Source of the DNA: Serilophus lunatus
Lineage: Eukaryota > Chordata > Aves > Passeriformes > Eurylaimidae
NCBI GenBank assembly: GCA_013399895.1
Contig: VXBA01003437.1
Span: forward strand, 487,105 to 551,104
Length of the DNA stretch: 64,000 bases
Direction: 5' to 3'
Shown here one piece after another: positions 53,001-63,900 of the stretch; positions within the stretch are counted from its first letter, which is position 1; every line of letters starts with the position of its first letter. The translations under genes were made by a program, and so were the position numbers. A model generated the notes under the pieces. The model saw only the letters and a list, made by a program, of their open reading frames with translations, ran no database searches and was not told the origin of the DNA.

Positions 53001-54999
53001 GATGCTTTTTTGGCATTTTGTCAACAATAACAAAAAATCAGGTTTTTAAAATAGAGTAGCAGTAGTTTCCTGTTCTTATAGTTTTGCTTCTGTGTACCCA
53101 GATGTTGGCTGTATTTGCACTTAGATGATGTAGTGAGAGATTTAATTGTCTGGAAATGTATGTGCTTCAAAGGCTATTAAACCTGCTGGGAGAGTTTATA
53201 CAAGTAGGCTTTTTATACTTATTTTTCTGGAAATGTCCTCCAAAAGGGTGGTGGAAGATACTGACTTTGTGATGCCCTGGGAGGACACAGCTGCTGGTGT
53301 AGCATAGGGAACCCATGAAGAGAAAGCTTGAAATTCCCCCTAATCCCACAAGTGAAAGACAAATCTTACCTCTTGGAGTCAAAGAAAGAAGGAAAAAATC
53401 TTAAAAATCTTAAAAGTGTAGATGTGCCAGAGTAACCTGAGGACAAGATTTGGATCTTACTGCAGGTATTTAAAGAAATGGGATTAAAAAAGATAGGAAT
53501 TGTATTTTGTTCTGTAAGTGAACCCCAAGCCAGCACATTTATTAAGCCATTTTTGAAATAGTATTAAATCTGTACCTTCCATGCCATGAGTTGTCATGGG
53601 AGAGGAAGTGTGAAGCATTAATAAAAATAACTTTCCTGACAGTTCAGTCCCACACCATAGCAAGAGAATATATATATGTATATATAATTTAAATATTACT
53701 TATCACAATATAAATATGTATAACATTTCAAAATGTCAGATGAATGCCACTCAGCTGAACAACTTTGTTGACACCAGTCAACAGGATAACCATTTTATAA
53801 AAAGCAGCTGACATCAGCTGGTGTGCAAAATGTAAATGTAGGGCTGACTGCAGGGAGCAGGCAGTCGAGCTTACTTCTGGGGGGCTTCACTAACCTTGGC
53901 TGTCACAGAATAACAGGCATAAAAGGACAAACCACAATAAACTTTGTAGTAGCAGGAAAGTATTTTCATTGCTTGAAAAAAAAAATAAAATCCAAACTTT
54001 GTCATCACATTAAAAACATTACATGAGAAGTAATAAACATATTTACACTTCTGTTTTGATTATAAATATACATTATATACAAAATAATGTTATAAAACGT
54101 AGAAAGTTCAGTGCTTCTGATTTTTTTAAATTACTGAAATACTAGTCTTCAAAATAAACTACAAACAAAGTAAAACCCATATTATTGATTTCTGAAGGTC
54201 ATCTTCAAAATGGTCCTATGTGGTCAGAGCAGAAGGTCAGTAGTGGACAATATGAAGGGGTCTTGTCTGCACAGTTCAAGGGAGTAGATGGGCTAGTCCA
54301 AAAACAGGCTTCACAAGGGCAGGAATATTGCTGTCTAAAAGCTAACATAGTCCAGGTTTCTTTGAAGAGATCTTGTTTCTCCCTCCTCATTCTCCCCATG
54401 CTATGGTCTCATTCATTAGTGTCACAGCACTTTTCATGAGGGTGTCCAGTATTATTGCTGTAAATATGTATCTAAAAGAGCTTCTGCACATCTCTGGTTT
54501 CCAGGGACAAGCTTTCCCTTTTTCATGTAGCAGTGGGTGGGTATGAGAGAAACAGGATGAGCCTAGAACCTTCTAACTCTAATCTCCACCTGTCTTGGCA
54601 GAGGGCATCTCAGTGGGTGCTTCGCTACTGGGCTTTTAGAACTGGGACGAAGGAAAGGAGTCAGAGTTTTGCAACCAGATGGAGAAATGGGGAGGGGGGA
54701 GAGGGGAGTGGGTTGTGTCACACTGCTGCAGCTTCCTCAGAACGTAACAGCTGCAATTTTGAGACTATTTGCAGTAAAAGGTGGCACCTAATTCAGAAAC
54801 ACAACATAAACCCCCAAATTTGTGTCAATGTAAGGCAGAGGGGGAGAGAACGAGGAAGAAGAAAAGGAGTAATGTCTATCCACAATCACTGGTAGTGCAA
54901 AGGGCATGAGAACAGCTGAGACAGCTCAGCACATAAAGGTTCTAGGAGCTGATTGATTTTAAACGCATTTGTAAGGCTTTATATAGAGCTGGGATCATG
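44014..54999. other. Intergenic, CHAC1-DLL4 (right part)
   Basis: No supportable gene. It includes the longest unexplained open frame (45857-46468, + strand), a TA repeat at 53668-53700 and an AT-rich section around 52660-53060 and 53960-54180. The DLL4 transcript may extend into its right end. Confidence 0.5.
53668..53700. repeat. TA-rich microsatellite
   Basis: ATATATATGTATATATAATTTAAATATT-type run, short and interrupted. Confidence 0.75.
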
Positions 55000-55640
55000 C
55001 CTCCTCCTTATCAATGGGGAAGAGGCAGTACACATTCCTTATCACAACTTGACAAAAATCATGTCCCACATTGTGGCTTGAGTCAATCAGTTCTCAAAAG
55101 CATCACCAAATGAGATGACATGTAAATTCAGTATTCTTCTTTCCTTCCTCCTCTTGCTTCTTACACAGTCTCCAGTACATGCAGCAAGGAGAGAGGAGAT
55201 GCAAATAGATGTATAGCAGGAAGTATCAGCCACCCCTGCCCAGTACTGTTCAGGTAACTGCAAAAAGAGCAGTCGAGTCTCTGTTTGGGCTTGTTAGATT
55301 CTCTTGACACATTTTAGGCACTTTTAAACACAGAAAAAAATTTGAGACTTCGTTTATATTATATCCGTTATCTGCATAGCAATGCGTCTTGCTTCGCACC
55401 TTCCTTGGCAACATCTGTGACTGTTACGTGCCTCCTCATCTACCGGCACCTCCCATAATCAGAGTCTGGAAAGCCAGGTGTCTGTCCATAAGGAACTGGC
55501 CTCAGCATCTTTTAAAACACCAACTCTTTTAACCTCTCTCTTCCCTCTGCCTCCCCTTTTCTATAGCCAATGAGATTTCTGGTATCAGACTTCAAACAAG
55601 GGCAGTAAGCACAAAAAGGTGCATTGCATCTTTCAGGAAA

Positions 55641-55648
55641 TTCACAGT
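55641..55648 (-). promoter_or_regulatory. DLL4: miR-27 target site (8-mer ACTGTGAA)
   Basis: TTCACAGT on +, ACTGTGAA in the transcript: complement of the miR-27 seed plus A1, about 160 nt after the stop. miR-27b has been reported to act on Dll4 in tip-cell and venous fate. Confidence 0.6.
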
Positions 55649-55730
55649 CTGTCCAGTTCACCCAGTTCCATCCTCCGCCTGAGAGCAGCAAGTTGCATGT
55701 AATTAAAAACAGTCCAATCCAGTTCTGAAT

Positions 55731-55738
55731 TGTAAACA
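55731..55738 (-). promoter_or_regulatory. DLL4: miR-30 target site (8-mer TGTTTACA)
   Basis: TGTAAACA on +, TGTTTACA in the transcript: full complement of the miR-30 seed plus A1, about 70 nt after the stop. miR-30 family repression of DLL4 is established in endothelial cells. Confidence 0.65.
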
Positions 55739-55804
55739 ATGCAGCAGGAACATCCATCTACTGGCATTACCAAAACTGAGGTGCAAATGGGTCGATCTTC
55801 ACTC

Positions 55805-55810
55805 TTATAC
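55805..55810 (-). CDS. DLL4: DLL4 exon 11: last codon and stop
   Basis: CATCCTGACAG|GTA TAA on the - strand: the final exon contributes only Val and TAA, completing the PDZ-binding ATEV. The rest of this exon is 3' UTR. Confidence 0.88.
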   Translation of the reverse strand, partial: V

Positions 55811-58800
55811 CTGTCAGGATGTAAAATAACACCAGGAGTGAGAAGGAATCAGCATACAGAGTAGTGCAGAACTTACAAACTGGAATTCAAGTTTAACTCT
55901 CAGTGATCAATGTTTTCAGCTGGGCCCAGACACAGAGAGTCATCAGCAAAAAAAAAAATAAGTCACCCATCTGGTGAGCGGCCTCTCTACCTGGACTGGG
56001 GGGAAGAATGCTTACAAATCTGGGTGCTCTGGGTGCTTACAAATTAGGGCTCTCTAAAAAGTACATGGTATAGTTAAATAGCTTGTGTTTACAAGCATTA
56101 AGACCGAATGATGTGGAGAGAGATTTCAGAGGCTGTCGTTCCGAAAATAATTCTGGAAATGCCTGATGTAAATTTAGGAGCCTAGCTTTGGTCAGCAAAA
56201 TCTTCAAAGGAAGATACAGTATTTAGGTCAGTCAATGGGAATGAAGCGTCTAGCTGTCATTTGTATCTTTGAAAATCCCTTCACATAGTCTTAAACTTTT
56301 AATACTGTTGGTTGACTTGTGTTCCAGCTTGCTTTCAAGGGGAAATCTGATATCCACTCGGGAAAGGGAGACAGAATCCTGCAGATCTGACTCCACAGAT
56401 CACTGCTGTATGGCACAGCAAGCTTCTCTTTCCTGCAGTCTGAAACTAGTTCTGAAGATAGCTACACTGAAGAAGGCAGGTATTAGTTAATATCAAATTG
56501 CTTGTAACTTTCATCGAGACATTTTCCAAAGGATTGGTAATTCTTCAGGAACTAGTTGGTTCCTGAATAGCTTTTTAAAGTCTTTAAAGTTGTGTTAGGT
56601 CCTTCCTTTTTTTGTGTATCCAACTTTTTAATATAATATAAAAATCTAGATGTGTTTATCAGTAACAGCATTAACTTCTGTTAGAGAATATTTAGCTGGA
56701 GCTTAAATGCTAAGAGGTTGAAATTACCTTATTACAGACTTCATAAATGGCTGTTATGCCTATCCACTAACACATTCAGCTATCTTCTGCTGGAAATCTT
56801 TGCCTGATTCCACAGACCACAGATTAGCCATTGTAGTCACAGGAAAAAACATGGCTTTACATCAATTGGCCTAAGAACGATTATTATTTCCATTTTTTCT
56901 GACCACCTATTTAAAAGGAAACAATCCCACAATGTGCTGAATTTTATGGGCTGATGTTCTGTGTTTTCATCTACCACTGACTTATCGAAGATCAAAATCT
57001 CTGGTTAATGAAATTAGAGCTGCTAATTTCTTTATTTCCCCCATTGTATGTTCTGTGTGAACCACAGAAAATGAAAGGCAAATGCTGGGAAGCATCATGA
57101 TCCTTGGAAATAGAGTAACTTTCACAGAAACAATACCAGAAAATAATTTACTCCTTTACATTGTGAATTTATGCCTGTCCACCTGTGTACGTACTTACCT
57201 CTGTGGCTATGATGCACTCATTCCTTTCTTCTGCTATCACAAAGACAGACTGGTACATTGAATCCCTCGGAGAGCATATCGCTGATATTCTGCATTCTGG
57301 TTTTTCACTAAGACAGGGCAGAGAGAAAAGAATGTTAGCTGACTACTAACAAAGCTGACTCTCAAAATTGACCATGAATATGGAACGGTGGAATGAGATA
57401 GCCATGAAGGTGTGGGAGGCAAGTGCAAAGGATCAAGTTACACACTTTCTGTATGCTGTCAGGATATTATACTAGAGAAGTGGAAGTAAGGAAGGGTTCC
57501 TGTCTTCCTATGCTTCTGCCATGTCCAACCTAAGAGAGCTCCTCAGAGACCTCAGTGTAACAGCCACAGGCAGATCCCAGACAAGACTTTCAGTACATGA
57601 ATCAGAAGAGTGATAAGCCAGTGAATATTTGCCCTTTTCTCCTTTTAAAAAGGAGCAATTGTTTTAATTCTATCATTCTCAGTAAGCAGATCATCTTGCC
57701 TTCTTAAAAAGTGAAGTACTTATTTTTGAGCACTGTATGTCTTAACTGTTGTTCCTCCAAGATAAATTGAGGAAGGAAAGACACTTTTAAACTTCACCAC
57801 TGACCTAGCCACTCCTGGTCTTTTTACAGTACCCGTACTAGCAGCACATTGCAAAAACACTCAATTTAATTGACTTAGCTGAGGATACCACTCGGCTTGT
57901 GTGACACACATAATCCAGGATGAAGATTCCTGGTTTTGCTCTGGTTTGTTTTATGTATCATCTCTGTGTTTCTCTTTCCTCCATATTCTCAATTCCACAT
58001 TCTCTGCTTCTACACTGGTATGAAGATGAGTGGCTTTAAGGAAGCCTAGAAGAAAGACTGTATTCTCACCTGTGTAGTCGGAGGGGAGATTTCTCTCCTA
58101 AACACTTTTCACTTTTGTAATATTTATCTTCCGGTGTCCCTCTACTTGTCAGGTCTTTTACCAGATTGTAGTCCAGTTTGTGATTCTTAGGTTTGTAGTT
58201 TGATTTCTCCAGCCCACAGTCCACTTCAAGGTCTTTATTTTTATTGGTGTTTTTGAGCTGGGAAGCTGGAATGAGATTGTCCTTCTGGAAGTCAGAAAGG
58301 TTGTTCATTGTCTCCAACTCCTGCTCTGGGTGCATCCTCATCTGCCTAATGACCATTGCTATCATGCAGAACAGTATGAGCAAAGCCACCAGACCCACCC
58401 CCATGGATATAGCAATCCAGGGAACTGGTTTAGGAGGAAGTGTAACGGGCACTGAATAAACCGGCAATTCGCAACGGTTGCCCATGAAGCCAGAAGGACA
58501 GTAGCAGACAAAGTTGGCACTATAAAGCCCACTGTAGCATGTGCCTCCATTTTCACATGGCCCAGAAGCACAATCATCTCTGGTTTTGATGTCACAGTTC
58601 CTGCCACTGTAGCCTGGCAAACACGTGCAGGTGTAATCGTTGATCAGGTCGTGACAAGTCCCCCCGTTGGAACACGGGTTTCTGGCACAATCATTGATGT
58701 TTATTTCACATTTCTGACCAGAGAAACCAGCCCGACAACGACAAACACGAATCTGCCCAAGGTAAAAGCAACTGCCATCTGAAGGGGGAAAAAAGGCAAT

Positions 58801-61800
58801 ATAAAAATTAGTCTGCAATGCATTTTACTTGGAAACCTAAACCTCTTCCTGGGTTAGCATTTTATACTACTTCAAAAAGAGAGGCTATTTTACAAAACAA
58901 CTGCACATCTAAAAGTTCATTCTATTTTATCTAATTGTATCAGTAGGTCTTAAAATTATGCCCCTTCTAAATACGTAATAAAGTTAATTAAGTTTAATTC
59001 TGCCATCTTCCCCATTATATGATAAACCTTGTGCATTGTTTTGTTGCATAGAAAATACCATTGAAAGACACCCCCCCCCAGCAAAAGACTAAAATTAGGG
59101 TAGATGTGGAATACAGTGGGGGAGAGGGACTAAATGTACTAGAGGAAGAGTAGAGGTCAGATTGGATTTCTATCACTTCTGCACTGAAAAGCACTGGAAA
59201 GCACAAATGAGTCAGAGACAGGAGATTTTTTTGATAAAAATGACTCACCATTTGCACATGGATTGCTTGTGCACCTGTCTACTTTTTTTTCACAATTTGA
59301 CCCTGTGAAGCCGAAAGGGCAAACACAAGTGTAGCTGGTCCCTTGTTCTTTTTCCAAGCACGTGCCACCATTAAAGCACGGAGAATCTATACACGTCAAA
59401 GCGCTGTGCTCACAGTGAGTGCCATAGTAGCCAGGGGGGCACAGGCAGCGATAACCATTCTCCATATCCTGCAAAACACAACATTATGCCACTGTTATTT
59501 AATGGCAGCAAATGATGGCTGCTTGCACGCCTACTTTTGGTCAGCAGCAAGTGCTGTTCAGTCCCTTCTCATGCACAGCCTAATGTGACAAAAGTGACAT
59601 TTGGAGAGTAAACAACTGCAGACTGGACCGTGAGGGCTGGAGCTGTGAATCAGCCATACACAGCATTACAGGAGTAATCACGCAGCTACACATGCAGAGC
59701 AGATGCAGCTGTAGGAAGCCTACAGGCAGCTAGACAAAAACATTGCTAACACCACTACTGTCTAATGGGATCCCCAAGGTCCTCCCAGAGCAGAATGGTG
59801 TTATGTTCACTTATACATCTGTGATCACGCCATTTATCCTCAGCATGAGAGACCTTTTTTATTTTACAAGCATTTAAGTTGCCTTAGCTTGGATAAGTCT
59901 CACTACTTAAATCATAAGTAAACTCTGTTTCTTCTTTCCAAGTACCGTATGTCCACAGCCTTGGGAAAAGTGAGGTGGAGTCCTGCACCATTAGCTTTAA
60001 TCAAACATGCATCAGATTACATTTGGTATCTATAATCGATCAATCAATCACTCTTTACCACTCGATCATTGGTAAAGGATCTGTCATTGACTAGGTCTGA
60101 AAACACACTGAAACACTAAACTGCAGGAATCTAAAAGTACAGGATCCTGTTTCACAGAAAGATTCAACTGACTGCTCCCATATTGTCTGACACTATCCTC
60201 TCATAGCAGAAAGAAGTTTTATGTGCTATTAAAATACAGACTTAGCGCATTTCTGCATGAACTGTTGTTTGAGAAGCTTATTTTTAGTAGATCTGCTCCT
60301 TCACCAACCTTGGATCTTGCCAAGTTCTAATGATGGCTGCCAGAGAAACCTAAGGATCAGTTGACCAGTTCTAATCTAGATGATACATCTCCTCCTGTAA
60401 CAGACTTCCTCCCGTGACACCTCTCGGAAAGGGTTCAGCATGATAGTTTTGAGCGTCAGTAATGAACCTGCGTACTATCGAATTCCCATTATGTTGTTAC
60501 AGAAGCATTTCTGAAAAGGTATACTGGGGCTTGCTTCGCACAAAGACCTGACATTTAAAATGCCCCTACCGTGCAACTACCGCCATTCCTACAGGGATTG
60601 CTGTCGCACTCGCTGATCTCATGTTCGCAGTCAACACCAGTAAAGCCGGGTTTGCACGCACACGTGTAGCTGCCCTGACCAGTGTTCATGCAAGTTGCTC
60701 CATTTTTGCATGGTCTGTGGTGAGTGCAGTAGTTCAGATCTGCAAAGATACCAGCAGTTAGAGAACATTTCTTTGACCAGTGGGAAAAGATACCATCAAA
60801 AATGCTGCAGTCAACAAAGAAAACACAATTTCCAAAAGCGTTTCATCTTGCTATCAACAGGAATACTGTAGATTATTATCCAGGTAATTGTCAGTAATAA
60901 TCAGATGTTTCAGATTAACAGTGATTTTAGATATTTCTCCATATCCATCACTGTAGCACATGAGCTCTGAATTTTGAGAGAGCTGGCAAAAATTTAACTG
61001 TCTTAATGTTTTACTATACTCTCTCTTTCGTGGAAATGAAACTGTTAGCTGCAATGGGGTTTAAGTGCCAAATTGGAAAATGTCCTTCGTATGTGTGTGT
61101 TCTCTGAAAGATATGCCACAGCAGTACAGGCACTTTGTGTAGAACATTTCACACACTAAACAGCCCCATCTTTAAAAGGTGTGCTCTGATGCACATTCTG
61201 AAGAGGCAGGGAGGGGAAAAAAAATATTTTGGCTTGGAGATTTAAACAAACACTAGAAAACTTTTATTGTTTGTTTACCATGCTCTCTTTTTATGGATGT
61301 TAGTAGATTAAACTATCAAATGCCTTGCAGAGCTTGACGGTTTTTTTTCCTTTGAATTCGAGAGAGGTTAAGCACATAAGTTCATAGGACATAAGTAGAA
61401 AAACTTTATTATCTCTATAAATACCATAGAGTAATTGGAATACAACTAGTTAATAGATAACTACAAGCAGAAAAGAAATCTGCAACTTTACTTCTAGGGC
61501 TTATTTCAGACTTTGCCATCTTAACCGTATAACTGTTCTGAAAACTTAGCCTGCTTTGAGCACTCAATGATCTCAGTGCCAGCAGTGCATATATGGCCTT
61601 GAGGACATGACTGCTCAGCTGGCTACAGTTCAGTGATTCAGTGGGTTGAATAGGTGGAAGTGGTCTGGTGTACCTTAAAATGGAACCTGTACTTTTTCAT
61701 TCTTGCTTACATGATTTTTCTCTCATGCTCCAGACTTATCACATGAGTTAATTTCCTTGTATGCAAAATAAGGAAAGCCCAAATGACGGTATTTACTGCT

Positions 61801-63413
61801 GCTGGAAACTGTTTAGTAAATTGTTATAGTTGTGCAGGGAGTAAGTTAAACTTAGCTTGAGCAGGCAGAAAAGTTGCTTGTTCAACATTCATCCAGATTG
61901 TTAGGTATTTTTCCAAGAGAAAGACTTCTTTCTAAAAACTGCACCTACCAAAGAGTTTTTCTTGTTTTCAAACAAAATTACTACAAGAATAGGTAGGTAC
62001 CTAAAGCAGCAGTGATGCCTGTGAACATGTACCTTGTGGAAATTTAATTCTAGATCCAATGGGCCAGATTCCCCAGTGCAGTACTGAGGAATACCCAATC
62101 TAGAGTTGTAAGTGCAACCTTTAGAACTGACCTTGATCACAGAAGAGGCCACCCCATCCCTCATCACATATGCACTGCCATTGTGTTTTACAAGTCCCGT
62201 GGCGGCAGCCTATATGGGGTATGCATTCGTCACAGTAGCGGCCTTGCCAACCAGGACGGCAGCTAGAAGAAAAGTCAAATTAAAACATTAATGACATGGA
62301 AAAGAGTTTAAGTTTCTATTGCAAGGTGACATTTTAACTGATGTTCACATTGCAGTTGCCGTCTACTTACATGCACTCTCCAGGCTTGTTGCAATATCCA
62401 TTCTGTTCAGTACATCCAGCCAGACAGATGGCTGTAAAGAGAACATAAAAAAAGCATAAATGTTTAGGTAAATACACATGGCACTACAAAATACACTTTT
62501 AAAGGATAAATGCCAGCTTTAAAAACAACACTTTGAAAAAAACAGCTTTGCACTTTTAAAGCTTTGTCTTAAAACTTCTTGGTATGGGGAACTCTGGAGC
62601 AGCAGGAAGTGAACCAGGAGAGCCAACACTTCACAAGTTGTCCTTAAGTTTTTCTGTTTATGCAACAGACATGAAGTCCTGCAACTCTTGCAAGGGAAGG
62701 AGCAAGAGAAGGCAGCTTTGGCTTGTGCTAATGAAAGACTGAAAAAACCCCAACAGGATCCCGAACTCAAAGTAAAGATTCCTACTACTACACCACAACA
62801 CCTGCTTCATATACTCTGGCAGCAGGAATGGTGGAAGTATTTGTGTGAGCAAGCTGCTAGCCTTTTACCTTGGATGAGCTATTGCTATTCAGGGCTATCA
62901 GCCAAGACGCCTTCCCTGCTAGCTCGCTCTTTGGTGCTAAGTCTCCCAAGAGGTGCAGTGGTTGCAGCCAAAGAGGGCAAAGTCCTCGGCGTGCAGCTTT
63001 GTCTCTCCAGGCAGGGAGTGGAGAGGTCGGCGTGAAAACACAGCCCAGACGACGGGAGGCCTCTGTGAGCTTTCCAGCCCCGCCTGACACCCGCGGTGCT
63101 GCCCCTCCCGCCCCGCTCCCCGCGGCCAGCGGTGGGTACTCACGGTCCGTGCAGTACTCGCCGGCCCAGCCGGGCAAGCAGGCCAGGCTGCCGTCCGCCG
63201 CGCACACGTAGTGCCCGAAGCGGTCGTCGCGGCGCTTGCACAGACGGGAGCAGCTCTCGCCGTAGTAGTTCTCGCTGCAGACCACGCGGTAGGAGTAGTG
63301 CAGCTGGGTCAGCGGGCCCTGATGCACGTCCTGCGACCAGTCCTCGCCCACCGACAGCGACCGCTGGATCGACACCTGGCTGATGAGCCACTCCTCCGGG
63401 GGCAGCCGGGAGC
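55805..63413 (-). CDS. DLL4: Delta-like 4 Notch ligand, DSL domain to C-terminus (exons 4-11, 5' partial)
   Basis: Single-pass membrane ligand of Notch receptors, central to arterial and tip-cell decisions in vessels. Coding exons on the - strand are 63144-63413, 62371-62431, 62132-62262, 60570-60739, 59249-59468, 58070-58778, 57199-57307 and 55805-55810. They join in frame to 557 complete residues plus stop. Order: end of the N-terminal MNNL region, DSL domain (YRVVCSENYYGESC to GWAGEYC), eight EGF repeats, a transmembrane helix starting PWIAISMGVGLVALLILF (58348-58419), then a cytoplasmic tail with MNNLSDFQKDNLIPA and the PDZ-binding end ATEV. The tail and the CHAC1/INO80 neighbours identify DLL4 rather than DLL1. 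Signal peptide and most of MNNL lie in exons 1-3 beyond the right edge. All introns are GT-AG, and no break is seen. Confidence 0.97.
57199..57307 (-). CDS. DLL4: DLL4 exon 10: cytoplasmic tail
   Basis: 109 bp encoding (S)EKPECRISAICSPRDSMYQ, then SVFVIAEERNECIIATE, nearly the same as the end of mammalian DLL4. It is bounded by GTCTTAG and GTAAGTAC. The intron 55811-57198 (1.39 kb) has no other gene. Confidence 0.96.
58070..58778 (-). CDS. DLL4: DLL4 exon 9: EGF 6-8, transmembrane helix, most of the tail
   Basis: 709 bp, the largest DLL4 exon here. It completes EGF 6 (DGSCFYLGQIRVCRC), carries EGF 7 (INDCARNPCSNGGTC) and EGF 8 (DDCASGPCENGGTC), a short stalk rich in Pro/Val, the membrane helix at 58348-58419 with basic RQMRMH after it, and the tail to EKSPLRLH plus two bases. 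The intron 57308-58069 is otherwise empty. Confidence 0.97.
59249..59468 (-). CDS. DLL4: DLL4 exon 8: EGF 4 end, EGF 5, EGF 6 start
   Basis: 220 bp starting DMENGYRCLCPPGYYGTHC. EGF 5 is TCIDSPCFNGGTC to VCPFGFTGSNC, and EGF 6 opens KKVDRCTSNPCAN. Acceptor TTTTGCAG, donor GTGAGTCA. The intron 58779-59248 has a short C-run near 59072. Confidence 0.95.
60570..60739 (-). CDS. DLL4: DLL4 exon 7: EGF 3 and EGF 4 start
   Basis: 170 bp, ending in phase 0. EGF 3 runs from DLNYCTHHRPCKNGATC to CACKPGFTGVDC, and EGF 4 begins EISECDSNPCRNGGSCT. The intron 59469-60569 shows nothing else. Confidence 0.95.
62132..62262 (-). CDS. DLL4: DLL4 exon 6: EGF 1 end and EGF 2
   Basis: 131 bp encoding ICRPGWQGRYCDECIPHIGC, RHGTCKTQWQCICDEGW and GGLFCDQ. 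Acceptor TTCTAG, donor GTCAGTTC. The intron 60740-62131 (1.39 kb) holds no recognisable gene. Confidence 0.95.
62371..62431 (-). CDS. DLL4: DLL4 exon 5: EGF repeat 1 (first part)
   Basis: 61-bp exon encoding (P)ICLAGCTEQNGYCNKPGEC and two bases of the next codon. Too short to show as an open frame, but bounded by CTTTACAG and GTAAGTAG and in phase with both neighbours. The following intron is only 108 bp (62263-62370). Confidence 0.95.
63144..63413 (-). CDS. DLL4: DLL4 exon 4: MNNL end and DSL domain
   Basis: 270 bp. It starts SRLPPEEWLISQVSIQRS and contains the Notch-binding DSL domain: VVCSENYYGESCSRLCKRRD, then FGHYVC and CLPGWAGEYC. Acceptor CCCGCAG; donor C|GTGAGTAC, phase 1. It is very GC-rich compared with the other DLL4 exons. 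The intron to exon 5 is 62432-63143, with no other feature seen. Confidence 0.96.
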
Positions 63414-63512
63414 CTGCGGGGGAGCGGGCGCGGGTCAGCGGCTGCGGCCGCCCGCGGCGGAGACAGCCCCGTCCCACCCCGCTGGGGCGAGCGGAGCGGG
63501 ATCGCCCGCTCG

Positions 63513-63595
63513 CACATATATATACATATATGTATATACGTATAACTGTATACACAGGCACATATATGTATTCGTGCATACATATACACAGGCAC
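63513..63595. repeat. TA/CA-rich simple repeat
   Basis: Interrupted ACATATATATACATATATGTATATACG-type sequence with CACAGGCAC units, inside DLL4 intron 3. It produces spurious open frames rich in Tyr/Ile/Thr. Confidence 0.85.
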
Positions 63596-63724
63596 GCGTG
63601 GGGATATGAATGTATGGAAGGGTACAAAAGGGTGGCCACCGGGGTGTGCAAACGCCCGTCGAGGAGGCTCAGCTGAGCGGCCTGTGAAATATCCTTTTCC
63701 TCTCCGCTCAGAAAAACATCCCAA

Positions 63725-63900
63725 AGCCATTATTCCTTTCCAAAGGGCGGAATTCGAGCAAGGTGTAAAATACAGGAAAAGGAGGCCGGGGCTCGTTGGC
63801 AAGCTCCCGGCTTTCTCACCGCAGCCCGCCTCGCTTTCCCACGCCAAAAATAAACCGGAGGAAACGCAATTGTGTTGGAGATTAGGCCGGGACAGAATCA
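63725..63900 (-). promoter_or_regulatory. DLL4: Candidate Dll4 intron-3 arterial enhancer
   Basis: A perfect RBPJ core TTCCCACG (CGTGGGAA on the - strand) at 63836-63843 lies next to ETS-type AGGAAA at 63859-63864 and a SOX-type ATTGT at 63869-63873. Further GGAA/TTCC cores lie at 63733-63741 and 63774-63779. The mammalian Dll4in3 enhancer sits in this intron and works through ETS, SOXF and RBPJ. Assignment here is by position and motif content only. Confidence 0.5.

Larger units (their letters stand above)
55000..55804 (-). other. DLL4: DLL4 3' UTR (proximal part; far end undetermined)
   Basis: Sequence following GTATAA on the - strand. The first 170 nt contain exact 8-mer target sites for miR-30 and miR-27. 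No AATAAA occurs within this stretch; a TATAAA variant lies near 55353. The true 3' end may lie further left, so the left border given is arbitrary. Confidence 0.55.
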
